DNA from: Tuberibacillus calidus DSM 17572
GTDB taxonomy: Bacteria; Bacillota; Bacilli; Bacillales; Sporolactobacillaceae
Direction of reading: 5' to 3'
Assembly: GCF_000430685.1 (NCBI RefSeq)
Contig: NZ_AUMM01000023.1
Coordinates: 1-62,970, forward strand
Length of the DNA: 62,970 nucleotides
Positions within the stretch are counted from its first letter, which is position 1; each line of letters opens with the position of its first letter. Below are positions 18,859 through 27,700 of the stretch, piece by piece. Made by a program: the position numbers and the translations under genes. The notes under the pieces were generated by a model. That model saw only the letters and a list, made by a program, of their open reading frames with translations, had not been told where the DNA came from and made no database searches.

Positions 18859-18882
18859 GGCGAACCTGAAAACAGGCTCGCC
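18859..18882 (-). promoter_or_regulatory. intergenic mRNA hairpin between qoxD and ctaB
   Basis: On the minus strand GGCGAGCCTG pairs with CAGGTTCGCC around a TTTT loop (one wobble). No T tract follows. It may be a partial stop or a processing and stability element that sets the ratio of oxidase to heme-synthesis mRNA (inference). Confidence 0.5.
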
Positions 18883-18903
18883 TAATTGATTTTGACTATT
18901 TTG

Positions 18904-19224
18904 TTACAGCGCTTGCGAGTTGAAGGTCATAGCCCAGATTGATCCGCCAATGATGCAGATAACGAAGAACACTGCGATCGCCAGGCCAATAATATGGTAT
19001 CTCGGGCCGTCAGATTCGGTAAAGTGCATGAAGAAGTAAAGCTGAACAACAATTTGCAAGACAGCCAGAATCAAGATGATGAACATGACCATCCCAAAGG
19101 ACATCACATGGGCCAAACCGAGTCCGAGCGCAGCAAATGTCAGAATCAGAGAAAGCAAGAAACCGACAAGATTTTTCATTGGAACGTGTGGTGCTTTGTT
19201 CCCGTTCATGGTTGGTTGACTCAT
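18904..19224 (-). CDS. qoxD: menaquinol oxidase aa3-600, subunit IV
   Basis: Small subunit of the cytochrome aa3 quinol oxidase. The 106 residues carry three membrane helices and the family pattern KNLVGFLLSLILTFAA and QIVVQLYFFMHFTE. The longer reading upstream lies inside qoxC, so the ATG at 19224 (with GGGGGTGG upstream) is chosen. It overlaps the qoxC stop codon by four bases. Confidence 0.92.
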   Translation of the reverse strand: MSQPTMNGNKAPHVPMKNLVGFLLSLILTFAALGLGLAHVMSFGMVMFIILILAVLQIVVQLYFFMHFTESDGPRYHIIGLAIAVFFVICIIGGSIWAMTFNSQAL

Positions 19225-19874
19225 GATACCACCCCCGTCAAATAAACGACCGAGAAGATGAAGACCCATACGATGTCAAGGAAGTGCCAATACAAACTGA
19301 TGATAAATGTTTTTCGGGCGTTGATGGCATCGATGCCGTAACGAGCGATCTGAGTGATAATGGAAATCATCCAGATAATCCCGAGTGAAACGTGGCAGCC
19401 GTGCGTGCCAACCAGTGTAAAGAATCCGGAAAGAAACGCACTGCGCGACATCGTATAACCTTCATGGTAATACTCGATGAATTCCCGAAGTTCCAAGCCG
19501 ACGAAAGACAGCCCTAGAATGACGGTCACGATCAGCCAGCCGATCAGCCGCTTTTTATTATTATTTCTCATTGCGAAGATCGCTAAACTACTTGTAAAAC
19601 TACTTGTTAACAAGATAACTGTTTCGGCTGTGAAGCTGGTGATGTTGTCAAAGAGTTCTTTATCCGTCACACCGCCGTCTACATGGGTGCGGAGGACGAA
19701 ATAGGTTGCAAACAAACATCCGAAAAGGATAAGGTCAGTTGCGAGAAAGATCCAAAATCCTAAGATATTTAACGGTCCTTCATGACTCGTATACTCTAAA
19801 GGTAAAACTTTGCCTTTATATTTCGGAGATTCATGGACTGAACCGTGTGATGATTTATGAATAGCGGTTGACAT
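19221..19874 (-). CDS. qoxC: menaquinol oxidase aa3-600, subunit III
   Basis: Subunit III of the heme-copper quinol oxidase. It has 217 residues, a hydrophilic N-terminus and five membrane helices. Recognisable segments are GPLNILGFWIFLATDLILF, VGLELREFIEYYHEG (lipid-binding glutamates), LVGTHGCHVSLGI and YWHFLDIVWVFIF. It resembles B. subtilis QoxC more than CtaE. ATG 19874 lies two bases after the qoxB stop codon. Confidence 0.94.
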   Translation of the reverse strand: MSTAIHKSSHGSVHESPKYKGKVLPLEYTSHEGPLNILGFWIFLATDLILFGCLFATYFVLRTHVDGGVTDKELFDNITSFTAETVILLTSSFTSSLAIFAMRNNNKKRLIGWLIVTVILGLSFVGLELREFIEYYHEGYTMSRSAFLSGFFTLVGTHGCHVSLGIIWMISIITQIARYGIDAINARKTFIISLYWHFLDIVWVFIFSVVYLTGVVS

Positions 19875-19876
19875 CC

Positions 19877-21844
19877 TTAAAACCTCCCCAATGCGGCTTC
19901 CGAACGTTGTACTTCTTCAGCCGGGATATAATGGCTGTCATGGCGTTCTTGTGAACGTAAGACCATCGTGACAGCGACACCAAGTAAACCAACGGCACCC
20001 ATCCACCACCAGTTAAAGACAAGACCGAAACCAGCGATGAAGAAGAACAGGGACATGATAAACGGACGGCCGCTGTTATTTGGCATGTGAATCGGTTCAA
20101 ACGGTTTTTGATGATTCAGTTGAACCAGAGACTGACCTTTTTGTTTCATTTCCCACCAGGCGTCGCGTTCTTCAACTTCCGGAATGTGGGCGAAGTTATA
20201 TTCCGGAGCCGGTGATGGCACAGACCATTCGAGCGTACGGCCATCCCACGGATCGCCGGTCAAATCGCGTTCGCCATATTTAATGCTATACAGTATTTGG
20301 ACAACCATGAAGATGAACCCGACACCCATCATATAGGCGCCAATGGTTGAGGTAAAGTTCATTGATGTCCAACCAGCGTCTGCCGGATAAGTGTACACGC
20401 GGCGAGTCATACCCATGAAGCCAAGTGCGTATTGCGGCATAAAGCAGACATAAAATCCGATGTTAAAGAACCAAAACGCCCATTTTCCAAGACGCTCATT
20501 TAATTTAAATCCAAACATTTTTGGCCACCAGTAATAGAGTCCGGCGAGAAGTCCGAATACTACGCCGCCGATCAAGGTTTGGTGGAAGTGAGCGATCAGG
20601 AAGTAACTGTTGTGCACTTGGTAGTCAATCGGCACAGCCGCAAGCATGATACCGGTCATACCGCCAAAGGCAAAACAGGTGATCATGGCCATCGTCCAAT
20701 AGATAGGAAGTGTCATCCGGACACGGCCTCGGAACATCGTAAAAATCCAGTTAAAGATTTTAACACCTGTCGGGATACCGATGATCATTGATGCGACACC
20801 AAAGAAGGAGTTGACACCGGCACTAGCTCCCATGACGAAATAGTGGTGAGCCCAAACAAGGTAACTTACAATACTGATGACCATGAGGGATGCAACCATT
20901 GATGCATACCCGAAAATCTTTTTCCTTGAGAAAGTGGCGACCACTTCCGACAGAATACCAAAGGCTGGCAAAATAACGATATAGACTTCAGGGTGACCCC
21001 ATACCCAGAACAAGTTAATGTACATCATGGGGTTGCCGCCGCCTGTCATCGTAAAGAAGTGAGCACCGGCCATCCGGTCAATCATTAAGAGCAATAAGGC
21101 AATCGTTAAAGCCGGGAAAGCAAAGATGATAACGATACAAGAAGCAAGGACCGACCAACAGAACAACGGCATTTTCATCAATTTCATGCCAGGTGCACGC
21201 ATCTTAAGGATGGTGACGATAAAGTTGATGCCGGTCGCAATACTTCCGATACCGGAAATTTGCAATCCCAAGAGATAGAAGTTTTCACCAGGGCCTGGAT
21301 CCGTCGGCAATTCGGTTAATGGCGGATAAGACATCCAACCGCCGTCCGGGGAACCCCCGATGACAAAGGATAAGTTAAAGAGCAAAGCTCCAAAGAAGAA
21401 CATCCAAAAACTAATCGCGTTCAAATATGGGAATGCCACATCGCGAGCACCGAGTTGCAGCGGCACGGCGATATTGAATAAAGCAAAGATGAATGGCATC
21501 GCCATGAACAAGATCATAATTGTACCGTGTGTGGTAAAGATCTCATTGTAATGTTGTGCATCCAAAAAGTGTTGGTTTGGCAGGGCAAGCTGTGTCCTCA
21601 TTAGAAGGGCATCAACACCGCCGCGGAATAACATGAGTAATGCCGAAATCAGGTACATGATACCAATGCGTTTGTGATCAACAGTTGTGATCCATTCACG
21701 CCAAAGCCATTTCCATTTTTTAAAATATGTCAGCGTAAAGATGATAGCGAGGCTGACTAAAACAATCGCAACATCCGACATATAAATCATTGGTTCGCCT
21801 GTGACAAAAAAGTTTGAGGCAAACTCTTTTAGTCGATCTAACAT
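19877..21844 (-). CDS. qoxB: menaquinol oxidase aa3-600, subunit I
   Basis: The catalytic subunit: it reduces oxygen to water at the heme a3-CuB centre and pumps protons. The 655 residues form about 15 membrane helices. The heme and copper ligands are visible in TTHGTIMILFMAMPF, WGHPEVYIVILPAFG (His-Tyr crosslink), VWAHHYFVMG and LIAHFHQTLIGG. The N-terminal FFVTGEPMI, the LTYFKKWKWLW segment and the C-terminal IHMPNNSGRPF are specific to QoxB rather than CtaD. ATG 21844 has GAAGGAGGG upstream. Confidence 0.96.
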   Translation of the reverse strand: MLDRLKEFASNFFVTGEPMIYMSDVAIVLVSLAIIFTLTYFKKWKWLWREWITTVDHKRIGIMYLISALLMLFRGGVDALLMRTQLALPNQHFLDAQHYNEIFTTHGTIMILFMAMPFIFALFNIAVPLQLGARDVAFPYLNAISFWMFFFGALLFNLSFVIGGSPDGGWMSYPPLTELPTDPGPGENFYLLGLQISGIGSIATGINFIVTILKMRAPGMKLMKMPLFCWSVLASCIVIIFAFPALTIALLLLMIDRMAGAHFFTMTGGGNPMMYINLFWVWGHPEVYIVILPAFGILSEVVATFSRKKIFGYASMVASLMVISIVSYLVWAHHYFVMGASAGVNSFFGVASMIIGIPTGVKIFNWIFTMFRGRVRMTLPIYWTMAMITCFAFGGMTGIMLAAVPIDYQVHNSYFLIAHFHQTLIGGVVFGLLAGLYYWWPKMFGFKLNERLGKWAFWFFNIGFYVCFMPQYALGFMGMTRRVYTYPADAGWTSMNFTSTIGAYMMGVGFIFMVVQILYSIKYGERDLTGDPWDGRTLEWSVPSPAPEYNFAHIPEVEERDAWWEMKQKGQSLVQLNHQKPFEPIHMPNNSGRPFIMSLFFFIAGFGLVFNWWWMGAVGLLGVAVTMVLRSQERHDSHYIPAEEVQRSEAALGRF

Positions 21845-21859
21845 GTATAACCCTCCTTC

Positions 21860-22753
21860 TTACTTAGTGGGTTGCGCAGTTTTTTGATTTTCCATCATCA
21901 TCCAGTGGTTCGGCATGTATTCGCCGCCGTTTTTCATCAGGATGTTCATATACAAGTCTTCAGGATAGGAAGAATAGGCGCTTTCCCCAACAACACTTTG
22001 TTTGCTGAGTTCCGCATAGCCTTCGTTCGTTAAAGCAGGTTTGGTGCTTTTTATTTCTTCCACCCACTTGTCAAAGTCTTCTTGCGATTGGGCATTGACT
22101 TTGAAGCTCATTTTAGCAAAATGTTTACCGGAAAAGTTGGCGCCTTTTCCAATGTACGTGCCTGGTTCATCGGCTTGTGACCATAAGCGCATGGCCATGC
22201 CGGGCATCGTATATTGCATGCCGCCCAGTGACGGAATCCAAAAGGCATTGATCGGTGCATCCGATGTCAAGACGAATTTGACAGGACGGTCTGTTGGTAT
22301 ATTCATATAGTTGACCGTTGCAATGCCTTGTTCCGGATACGTAAACAGCCACTTCCAGTCTAAAGAGGTGACTTCAACCGTAATGGGTTCTTTTTTCTCA
22401 GGTGGGTATTGTAAAGCAAAGGTTTCTTTAACAGTTACCGTAGCAATAATTAAAATAATAATAACCGGAATCCCCCACCAAATAATTTCCAACCATTTGC
22501 TTTCATGCCAATCCGGTTTGTAGGCTGCTTTGCTGTTTGGTCTATCCCTGTAACGAAAAGCTACAACGAATAATAAGATTACGACCGGAACAATAACAAT
22601 ACCTGTAAGAATCGTTGTCAATAAAAGCATATGGTATTCTTTTCGAGCTACAGGTCCTTGAGGATCAAGCAATGGATATTTCTCACTGCATCCGGTCAAA
22701 AACAAGAGACCGAGTGCTCCTAAGAAAAGCCCCTTGCGCCACCACGTTTTCAT
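21860..22753 (-). CDS. qoxA: menaquinol oxidase aa3-600, subunit II (lipoprotein)
   Basis: Subunit II of the quinol oxidase. A signal peptide ends in the lipobox LTGC, two membrane helices follow, then an extracellular cupredoxin-like domain (LDWKWLFTYPEQGI, FWIPSLGGMQYTMPGM). The CuA ligand set Cys-x3-Cys with His and Met is missing and there is no cytochrome c domain, which separates it from CtaC and fixes the electron donor as menaquinol. ATG 22753 is nine bases after GGAG; the ATG at 22762 has no usable spacing. It is the first gene of qoxABCD-ctaB-ctaA. Confidence 0.95.
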   Translation of the reverse strand: MKTWWRKGLFLGALGLLFLTGCSEKYPLLDPQGPVARKEYHMLLLTTILTGIVIVPVVILLFVVAFRYRDRPNSKAAYKPDWHESKWLEIIWWGIPVIIILIIATVTVKETFALQYPPEKKEPITVEVTSLDWKWLFTYPEQGIATVNYMNIPTDRPVKFVLTSDAPINAFWIPSLGGMQYTMPGMAMRLWSQADEPGTYIGKGANFSGKHFAKMSFKVNAQSQEDFDKWVEEIKSTKPALTNEGYAELSKQSVVGESAYSSYPEDLYMNILMKNGGEYMPNHWMMMENQKTAQPTK

Positions 22754-22851
22754 GGTTCGCATCTCCTTTCATGTTCGATACTTTTCTTCTTTATAAATTA
22801 AAGGGCCAACCTTAATTCCATTTCATTTTATGTATTCCATATCCGTCGGAA

Positions 22852-22867
22852 AGTGATATTAATCACA
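22852..22867. promoter_or_regulatory. Fnr-type operator overlapping the qox -10 box
   Basis: AGTGATATTAATCACA; read on the minus strand it is TGTGA-TTAATA-TCACT, one base from the perfect Bacillus Fnr box TGTGA-N6-TCACA. It covers the qox -10 hexamer, so binding under low oxygen should block the aerobic oxidase promoter. Confidence 0.7.
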
Positions 22868-22884
22868 TTTATAAAATCGTTCAA
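22856..22884 (-). promoter_or_regulatory. qoxABCD-ctaBA promoter
   Basis: On the minus strand: TTGAAC (22884-22879), a 17-base spacer and TAATAT (22861-22856). The start falls near 22849, with a leader of about 95 bases. The 22763-23244 gap also holds the Fnr box for the next operon; the middle of the gap shows only a 45-codon open frame of doubtful value. Confidence 0.7.
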
Positions 22885-23169
22885 TAAGCTTTCAAATTTA
22901 TCGACACAAATCGTTCAAAAACTGCATTGTTGTCACGCTTTATTGTTAATTCCCACTTTATTATTTATTAGGAAGAGACAGAATAGAGGGAGCTCTGTGG
23001 AGAGATTTGAAATCACTTCAACATGATTCAATGGACGTTGTGAAGGGTAAACTAAAGTGGAGAATGTGTCAACATGGGAAGATTTTATTCAGAATAGGTG
23101 ACGAGGTTAAGCTATTTCGAAGTACGGAAAGTTTTTCTCTGTGAAGAACTTTAAAATGAAAGGGATAAT

Positions 23170-23212
23170 GGTGATGCTCGTCACAAAGCGGGTAGCAAGG
23201 ATATGGTACATT
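23170..23212 (+). promoter_or_regulatory. Fnr-type box and promoter for the DUF2249-ferredoxin pair
   Basis: GGTGA-TGCTCG-TCACA at 23170-23185 (one mismatch to TGTGA-N6-TCACA). TACATT at 23207-23212 is a candidate -10 box giving a start near 23219, which places the box centre at -41.5, the classic activating position. No -35 box is evident. Confidence 0.6.
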
Positions 23213-23244
23213 CAACATGAAATTAACTGAAAGGGGTCAAAAAA

Positions 23245-23484
23245 ATGTTTGATAGAGTTTTTGCTGCACGCGTCAATGCCACAGAATACCCGCCGAGGGA
23301 TAAACACCGGGTGATTCACGAAACCTTCGATGCCTTAGAACCCGGCACCACCATGGAGCTCATCAATGACCACAATCCGAAGCCTTTAAAATATGAATTT
23401 ATGATGGAAAAAGAGGGCCAATTCGAGTGGGAATACCTTGAAGAGGGCCCGGAAATTTGGCGCGTGGCCATTACGAAAAAATAA
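23245..23484 (+). CDS. DUF2249 domain protein
   Basis: A 79-residue protein of the DUF2249 family, a TusA-like alpha/beta fold. The typical pattern is ETFDALEPGTTMELINDHNPKPL, then YEFMMEKEGQFEWEYLEEGPEIWRVAI. TusA's active-site cysteine is not present. Proteins of this family sit beside hemerythrin, nitrate and nitric-oxide genes in many Bacilli, but their function is not established. ATG 23245 follows AAAGGGG. It is followed by a ferredoxin gene 34 bases downstream and preceded by an Fnr-type box. Two more members lie at 36381-36841. Confidence 0.85.
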   Translation: MFDRVFAARVNATEYPPRDKHRVIHETFDALEPGTTMELINDHNPKPLKYEFMMEKEGQFEWEYLEEGPEIWRVAITKK

Positions 23485-23518
23485 TTCAACTTTAACCGGA
23501 TAGGAGGGAGGGGTTGGT

Positions 23519-23758
23519 TTGGCGTTTGTCATCACGTCACCTTGTATCGGTGAAAAAGCAGCCGAATGTGTACAAGTTTGTCCCGTCGATTGCATCCATG
23601 AAGGGGAGGACATGTACTACATTGATCCCGACATCTGTATCGATTGCGGGGCATGTGAGGCGGTATGTCCGGTCGAAGCGATTTACCCGGAAGAGGACGT
23701 TCCGGAAGAGGAACAAAAATTCATTCAGCTTAACCGCGATTTCTTTAAAAATAAATAA
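23519..23758 (+). CDS. 7Fe/8Fe bacterial-type ferredoxin
   Basis: A 79-residue cytoplasmic electron carrier. The first cluster motif is C-x7-C-x3-CP (CIGEKAAECVQVCPVDC) and the second is C-x2-C-x2-C-x3-CP (CIDCGACEAVCP). The wide first spacing is that of 7Fe ferredoxins with one 3Fe-4S and one 4Fe-4S cluster. The C-terminal extension is acidic. The start is TTG 23519 with AGGAGGG upstream. It is probably co-transcribed with the DUF2249 gene from an Fnr-controlled promoter and ends at a strong terminator, which points to a role in low-oxygen metabolism. Confidence 0.92.
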   Translation: MAFVITSPCIGEKAAECVQVCPVDCIHEGEDMYYIDPDICIDCGACEAVCPVEAIYPEEDVPEEEQKFIQLNRDFFKNK

Positions 23759-23765
23759 AACAACA

Positions 23766-23811
23766 GGGCTGTCTTCGCAAAATGATTCCTTTTACGAAGC
23801 GCCCTTTTTTT
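23766..23811 (+). terminator. terminator after the ferredoxin gene
   Basis: GGGC...CTTCG (23766-23777) pairs with CGAAG...GCCC (23795-23804), followed by seven T. Confidence 0.85.
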
Positions 23812-23938
23812 ATGGATAGGAAAGTTTGCCAATTTTTCAGGCTAGCATAATGGTAACGAAAAGGTTTGCTCGACATTAAAGCCAGCCTCAAATGCTTTAT
23901 GAAGAATTATTTACAATCTTTTCTCTGCCGTGCGAAAG

Positions 23939-23958
23939 ATGTCACGTCTTATTATAAT
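23939..23958 (+). promoter_or_regulatory. promoter and possible autoregulatory half-site of the Crp/Fnr gene
   Basis: TATAAT at 23953-23958 is a strong -10 box with a poor -35 (GTGCGA). ATGTCACG at 23939-23946 repeats the right arm of the palindrome found before narG at 24700-24713. If bound, it would lie in the promoter spacer and repress. Confidence 0.4.
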
Positions 23959-23980
23959 ATAAGTTAAGGTAGGTGAGACG

Positions 23981-24664
23981 ATGCTCGAACATGCAGAAAT
24001 TTTAAAACGCGTGCCGCTTTTTTCCGAACTTACCCATGAAGAACTCACTAAGCTTTCGCAAATTACGTCTGAAAAAACGATCGGCAAAAAGCAATTTATC
24101 TTCATGGAAGGGGAAAAAAGGGAAGCCGTTTATTTCATAAGATCTGGTGTGGTCAAAGTTTTCAGAGTCGATGAGAACGGCAATGAGCAAGTCATTAATC
24201 TATTGCAGACAGGTGAGATGTTTCCTCATATCGGGTTTTTCGACGAAGGGCCATATCCGTCAACGGCTCAGGCGATGGAAGAAACCCACTTGCTTGTCAT
24301 ACGGGTTGATGATTTTAATGAACTGCTGATGATGTATCCGCGCATTGCGATCAAAGTAATGAAAATTATGGGGCAAAAAATCAAGCAGTTGGCCAACCGT
24401 ATTCAAGAGTTTATATCCCAAGATGTTCAACATCGTTTGATTCATACATTGTTGCGCCTTTCCGACCAACATTTGGCGGAAGATGGAAGTGCCACCATTG
24501 AAATGCCTCTGACCAATCAGGATGTGGCGAATATGGTCGGAACGACTCGGGAAACGATCAACCGCATCTTTAATCAATTAAAAAAAGAAGGATTGATTGA
24601 AACGAGTCGAAAACGAATTTACATTCCCAATGTCGACGCTTTAAAGGAACATATCGAATCATAG
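23981..24664 (+). CDS. Crp/Fnr family transcriptional regulator
   Basis: A 227-residue activator-type regulator. The N-terminal cyclic-nucleotide-binding beta barrel covers about residues 10-125 and the dimer helix 130-150. The C-terminal winged helix-turn-helix reads LTNQDVANMVGTTRETINRI, with the recognition residues R-E-T-x-x-R as in Crp. It lacks the cysteine cluster seen in the Fnr protein at 32976, so it does not look like an iron-sulfur oxygen sensor. It lies directly upstream of narGHJI and is a good candidate for a nitrate/NO or redox-responsive activator of it; a comparable role is played by ArcR/NarR-type regulators. ATG 23981 follows GTAGGTGAG. Confidence 0.85.
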   Translation: MLEHAEILKRVPLFSELTHEELTKLSQITSEKTIGKKQFIFMEGEKREAVYFIRSGVVKVFRVDENGNEQVINLLQTGEMFPHIGFFDEGPYPSTAQAMEETHLLVIRVDDFNELLMMYPRIAIKVMKIMGQKIKQLANRIQEFISQDVQHRLIHTLLRLSDQHLAEDGSATIEMPLTNQDVANMVGTTRETINRIFNQLKKEGLIETSRKRIYIPNVDALKEHIES

Positions 24665-24699
24665 CCTAAATGTGGCATATTTTTGAAAACCTGTTCATT

Positions 24700-24742
24700 A
24701 TGACAAATGTCACGCCGTCCTTTCCTCTCCAGCCGCTACAAT
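24700..24742 (+). promoter_or_regulatory. Crp/Fnr-type operator and promoter of the first nar operon
   Basis: ATGAC-AAAT-GTCAC at 24700-24713 is a near-perfect palindrome of the xTGA-N6-TCAx type. TACAAT at 24737-24742 is the likely -10 box with a start near 24749. The centre of the palindrome then lies at about -42, the activator position. The site is not the canonical TGTGA/TCACA Fnr box. Confidence 0.55.
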
Positions 24743-24774
24743 CAAGGCATCACGGAGGGGAAAGGATTTTTTAT

Positions 24775-27700
24775 ATGAAGAGAAAGCGTTACCCGATTTT
24801 AGAGAAGCTTAAATATTTTACACCCCGAGAAAAAATGTCGGACGGCTGGAGTGAGGTTTCACCGAAAAGCCGCGATTGGGAAGATCTTTACCGAAAACGT
24901 TGGCAGCATGATAAAGTGGTCCGCTCCACACACGGGGTGAACTGCACGGGGTCGTGCAGTTGGAACATTTTCGTTAAGGACGGCATTGTCACTTGGGAAA
25001 ACCAGCAAATTGATTATCCGTCGACAGGACCAGACATGCCGGATTTTGAACCGCGGGGTTGTCCGCGCGGTGCTAGTTTTTCATGGTATATCTACAGCCC
25101 GCTGCGCGTGAAATACCCCTATATTCGCGGCGCATTGTTGGATTTATGGCGGGAGGCGCTTGCCAAAAATGATCATCCGGTAGCGGCATGGCGTTCGATC
25201 GTTGAAAATCCCGAACTCGCCAAGCGATATAAATCGGCACGCGGCAAAGGCGGTTTTGTGCGGGCAAATTGGCAAGAGGTTTTAAACATCGCCTCAGCAG
25301 CCATGATTTACACCATTCAAAAATACGGTCCCGACCGCATCATCGGCTTTTCGCCGATTCCGGCGATGTCCATGATCAGCTATGCATCAGGTGCCCGCTT
25401 TTTAACGCTGGTTGGGGCGCCACTACTTAGCTTTTACGATTGGTATGCCGATCTCCCGCCGGCATCTCCTCAAATTTGGGGCGACCAAACCGATGTCCCT
25501 GAATCGAGCGATTGGTTTAACACAGGGTATATGTTGGTGTGGGGTTCCAACCTCCCAATGACGCGTACGCCGGATGCCCACTTTATGGCTGAGGCGAGAT
25601 ATAAAGGAGCGAAAGTCGTTTCGATTAGCCCAGATTATGCCGAATATGTTAAATTTGCCGATCAGTGGTTATCGGTTAAACCTGGTACGGACGGGGCTCT
25701 CGCCATGGCGATGGGACACGTGATTTTAAAAGAATTTTATGTGAAACGGCAAATCCCCTATTTCATAAACTACGCGAAAACATTTACGGATTTTCCTTTT
25801 CTTATCAAACTCACAGAGAAAAATGGCGCTTGGGCGGCTGACCGCTTTTTGAGAGCCTCCGACCTTGGAAAAGAGGTTAAAAATAGCGCGTGGAAGCCCG
25901 TAGTCTTTAATGCACAAGCGAGCGATTTTGCCATCCCGCAAGGCACATTAGGTTCGCGTTGGGAAAAGAAAGGCAATTGGAACTTGGACATGGTCGATGA
26001 AGGAAACGGCGGTGTGATTGATCCAGTCCTAAGTTTTTATGAAACCGGAGATGAGACCTTAACGGTTCAATTCCCTTACTTCGATAATGAAAAAGCGATC
26101 CTTTCACGTAAAGTTCCGGTAAAAAAAGTCGTTGTCGGAGATGAAACCATTTATGTCGCAACCGTTTTTGACCTGATGCTCGCTCATTACGGCATCAACC
26201 GGGATCACGACATTTCGTATGACGAACCAAAGCCGTATACACCGGCTTGGCAGGAGAAAATTACTGGTGTGAAAAAAGAGCTCGTCATCAAAATCGCCAG
26301 GGAATTTGCCGAAAACGCCGTCGAAACCAATGGCCGCTCCATGATCATTATGGGGGCGGGTATTAACCACTGGTACCATTCAGATGTCATTTATCGGGCC
26401 ATCCTCAACCTTGTTTTAATGGTCGGGGCTCAAGGTGTCAACGGCGGGGGCTGGGCCCATTATGTCGGACAAGAAAAATTGCGCCCTGTCGAAGGTTGGC
26501 AGACGATTGCCTTTGCCAAAGACTGGATGGCGCCACCGAGACAACAAAACGGCACATCCTTTTTCTACTTTGCTACGGACCAGTGGCGTTACGAAAGGAC
26601 GCCGGTCAGTGAATTAACGTCTCCGTTATATGGCAAAGCCCGCTATGACCATTATGCGGATTATAATGTCCTAGCCGCGCGCATGGGGTGGCTTCCGTCT
26701 TATCCGCAGTTTGACAGAAATTCCATTGATCTATATAAAGAGGCGGCTCAAAATGGGGCGAAAACACCAGAAGAAGTGGCGCAATTTGTTGCTAAAGCAT
26801 TGAAGGCGCGGACGCTGAAATTTGCTATAGAGGACCCGGACAATCCGGTGAACTTCCCAAGGGTTCTCTTTACGTGGCGCGCCAACTTGATCTCTAGCTC
26901 GGGCAAAGGCCATGAATATTTTCTGAAACACTTGCTCGGTGCCGATAACGGGTTGCTGAATGATGATGCTGATACGTTGCGTCCGCAAGAAATTCAATGG
27001 CGCGAAAATGCTCCAGAAGGAAAACTCGACCTCCTGATCAATGTCGATTTCCGGATGTCCGGCACGTCCCTTTATTCGGATATTGTCTTACCAGCAGCGA
27101 CTTGGTATGAAAAAACGGACTTAAGTTCAACGGATATGCACCCGTTCGTCCATCCTTTTAACCCAGCTATTGCCACGCCTTGGGAAGCCAAGTCTGACTG
27201 GGATGCTTTTAAAGAACTGGCGAAAGTGTTTTCCAACATGGCCAAAGAATGTTTTGCAGGACCGGTCAAGGAAATTGTGACGACGCCGCTTGCCCATGAT
27301 ACTGCCGATGAAATGGCGCAACCTTTTGGGATCGTCCATGACTGGATGAAGGAAGATGTCATGCCGGAGCCGAACCGGACGATGCCGAAAATTCATATCG
27401 TCGAACGGGATTACGGGGCGATTTATGAAAAAATGATCGCGCTGGGACCGAATGCCCGGAACCTTCCGCTTGGCGTGAAAGGGATCAGTTGGTTTGCTAG
27501 CGATCAATATGATTTGTTGAAAAAGGTCAATGGCATCCATACAAAAGGCATCATCAAAGGGCTTCCGGATCTATCGACGGATCGGAAGGTAGCGGAGGCC
27601 ATCTTGACATTATCATCGACCACTAACGGCAAGTTGGCCGTCAGAGCTTGGGAAGATTTCGAAAAACAATCCGGGAAAAAACTTAAAGAGTTAGCGCTGG

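Noticed and set aside
16893-22753. Naming the oxidase genes ctaCDEF (cytochrome c oxidase)
   Set aside because: Subunit II lacks the CuA ligands and a cytochrome c domain, and subunits I-IV match Qox-specific segments, so this is a menaquinol oxidase.
23007-23144. A 45-codon frame from TTG 23007 between qoxA and the DUF2249 gene
   Set aside because: It has a poorly spaced ribosome binding site, no recognisable family, and lies just before the Fnr-controlled promoter. I see too little support to call it a gene.
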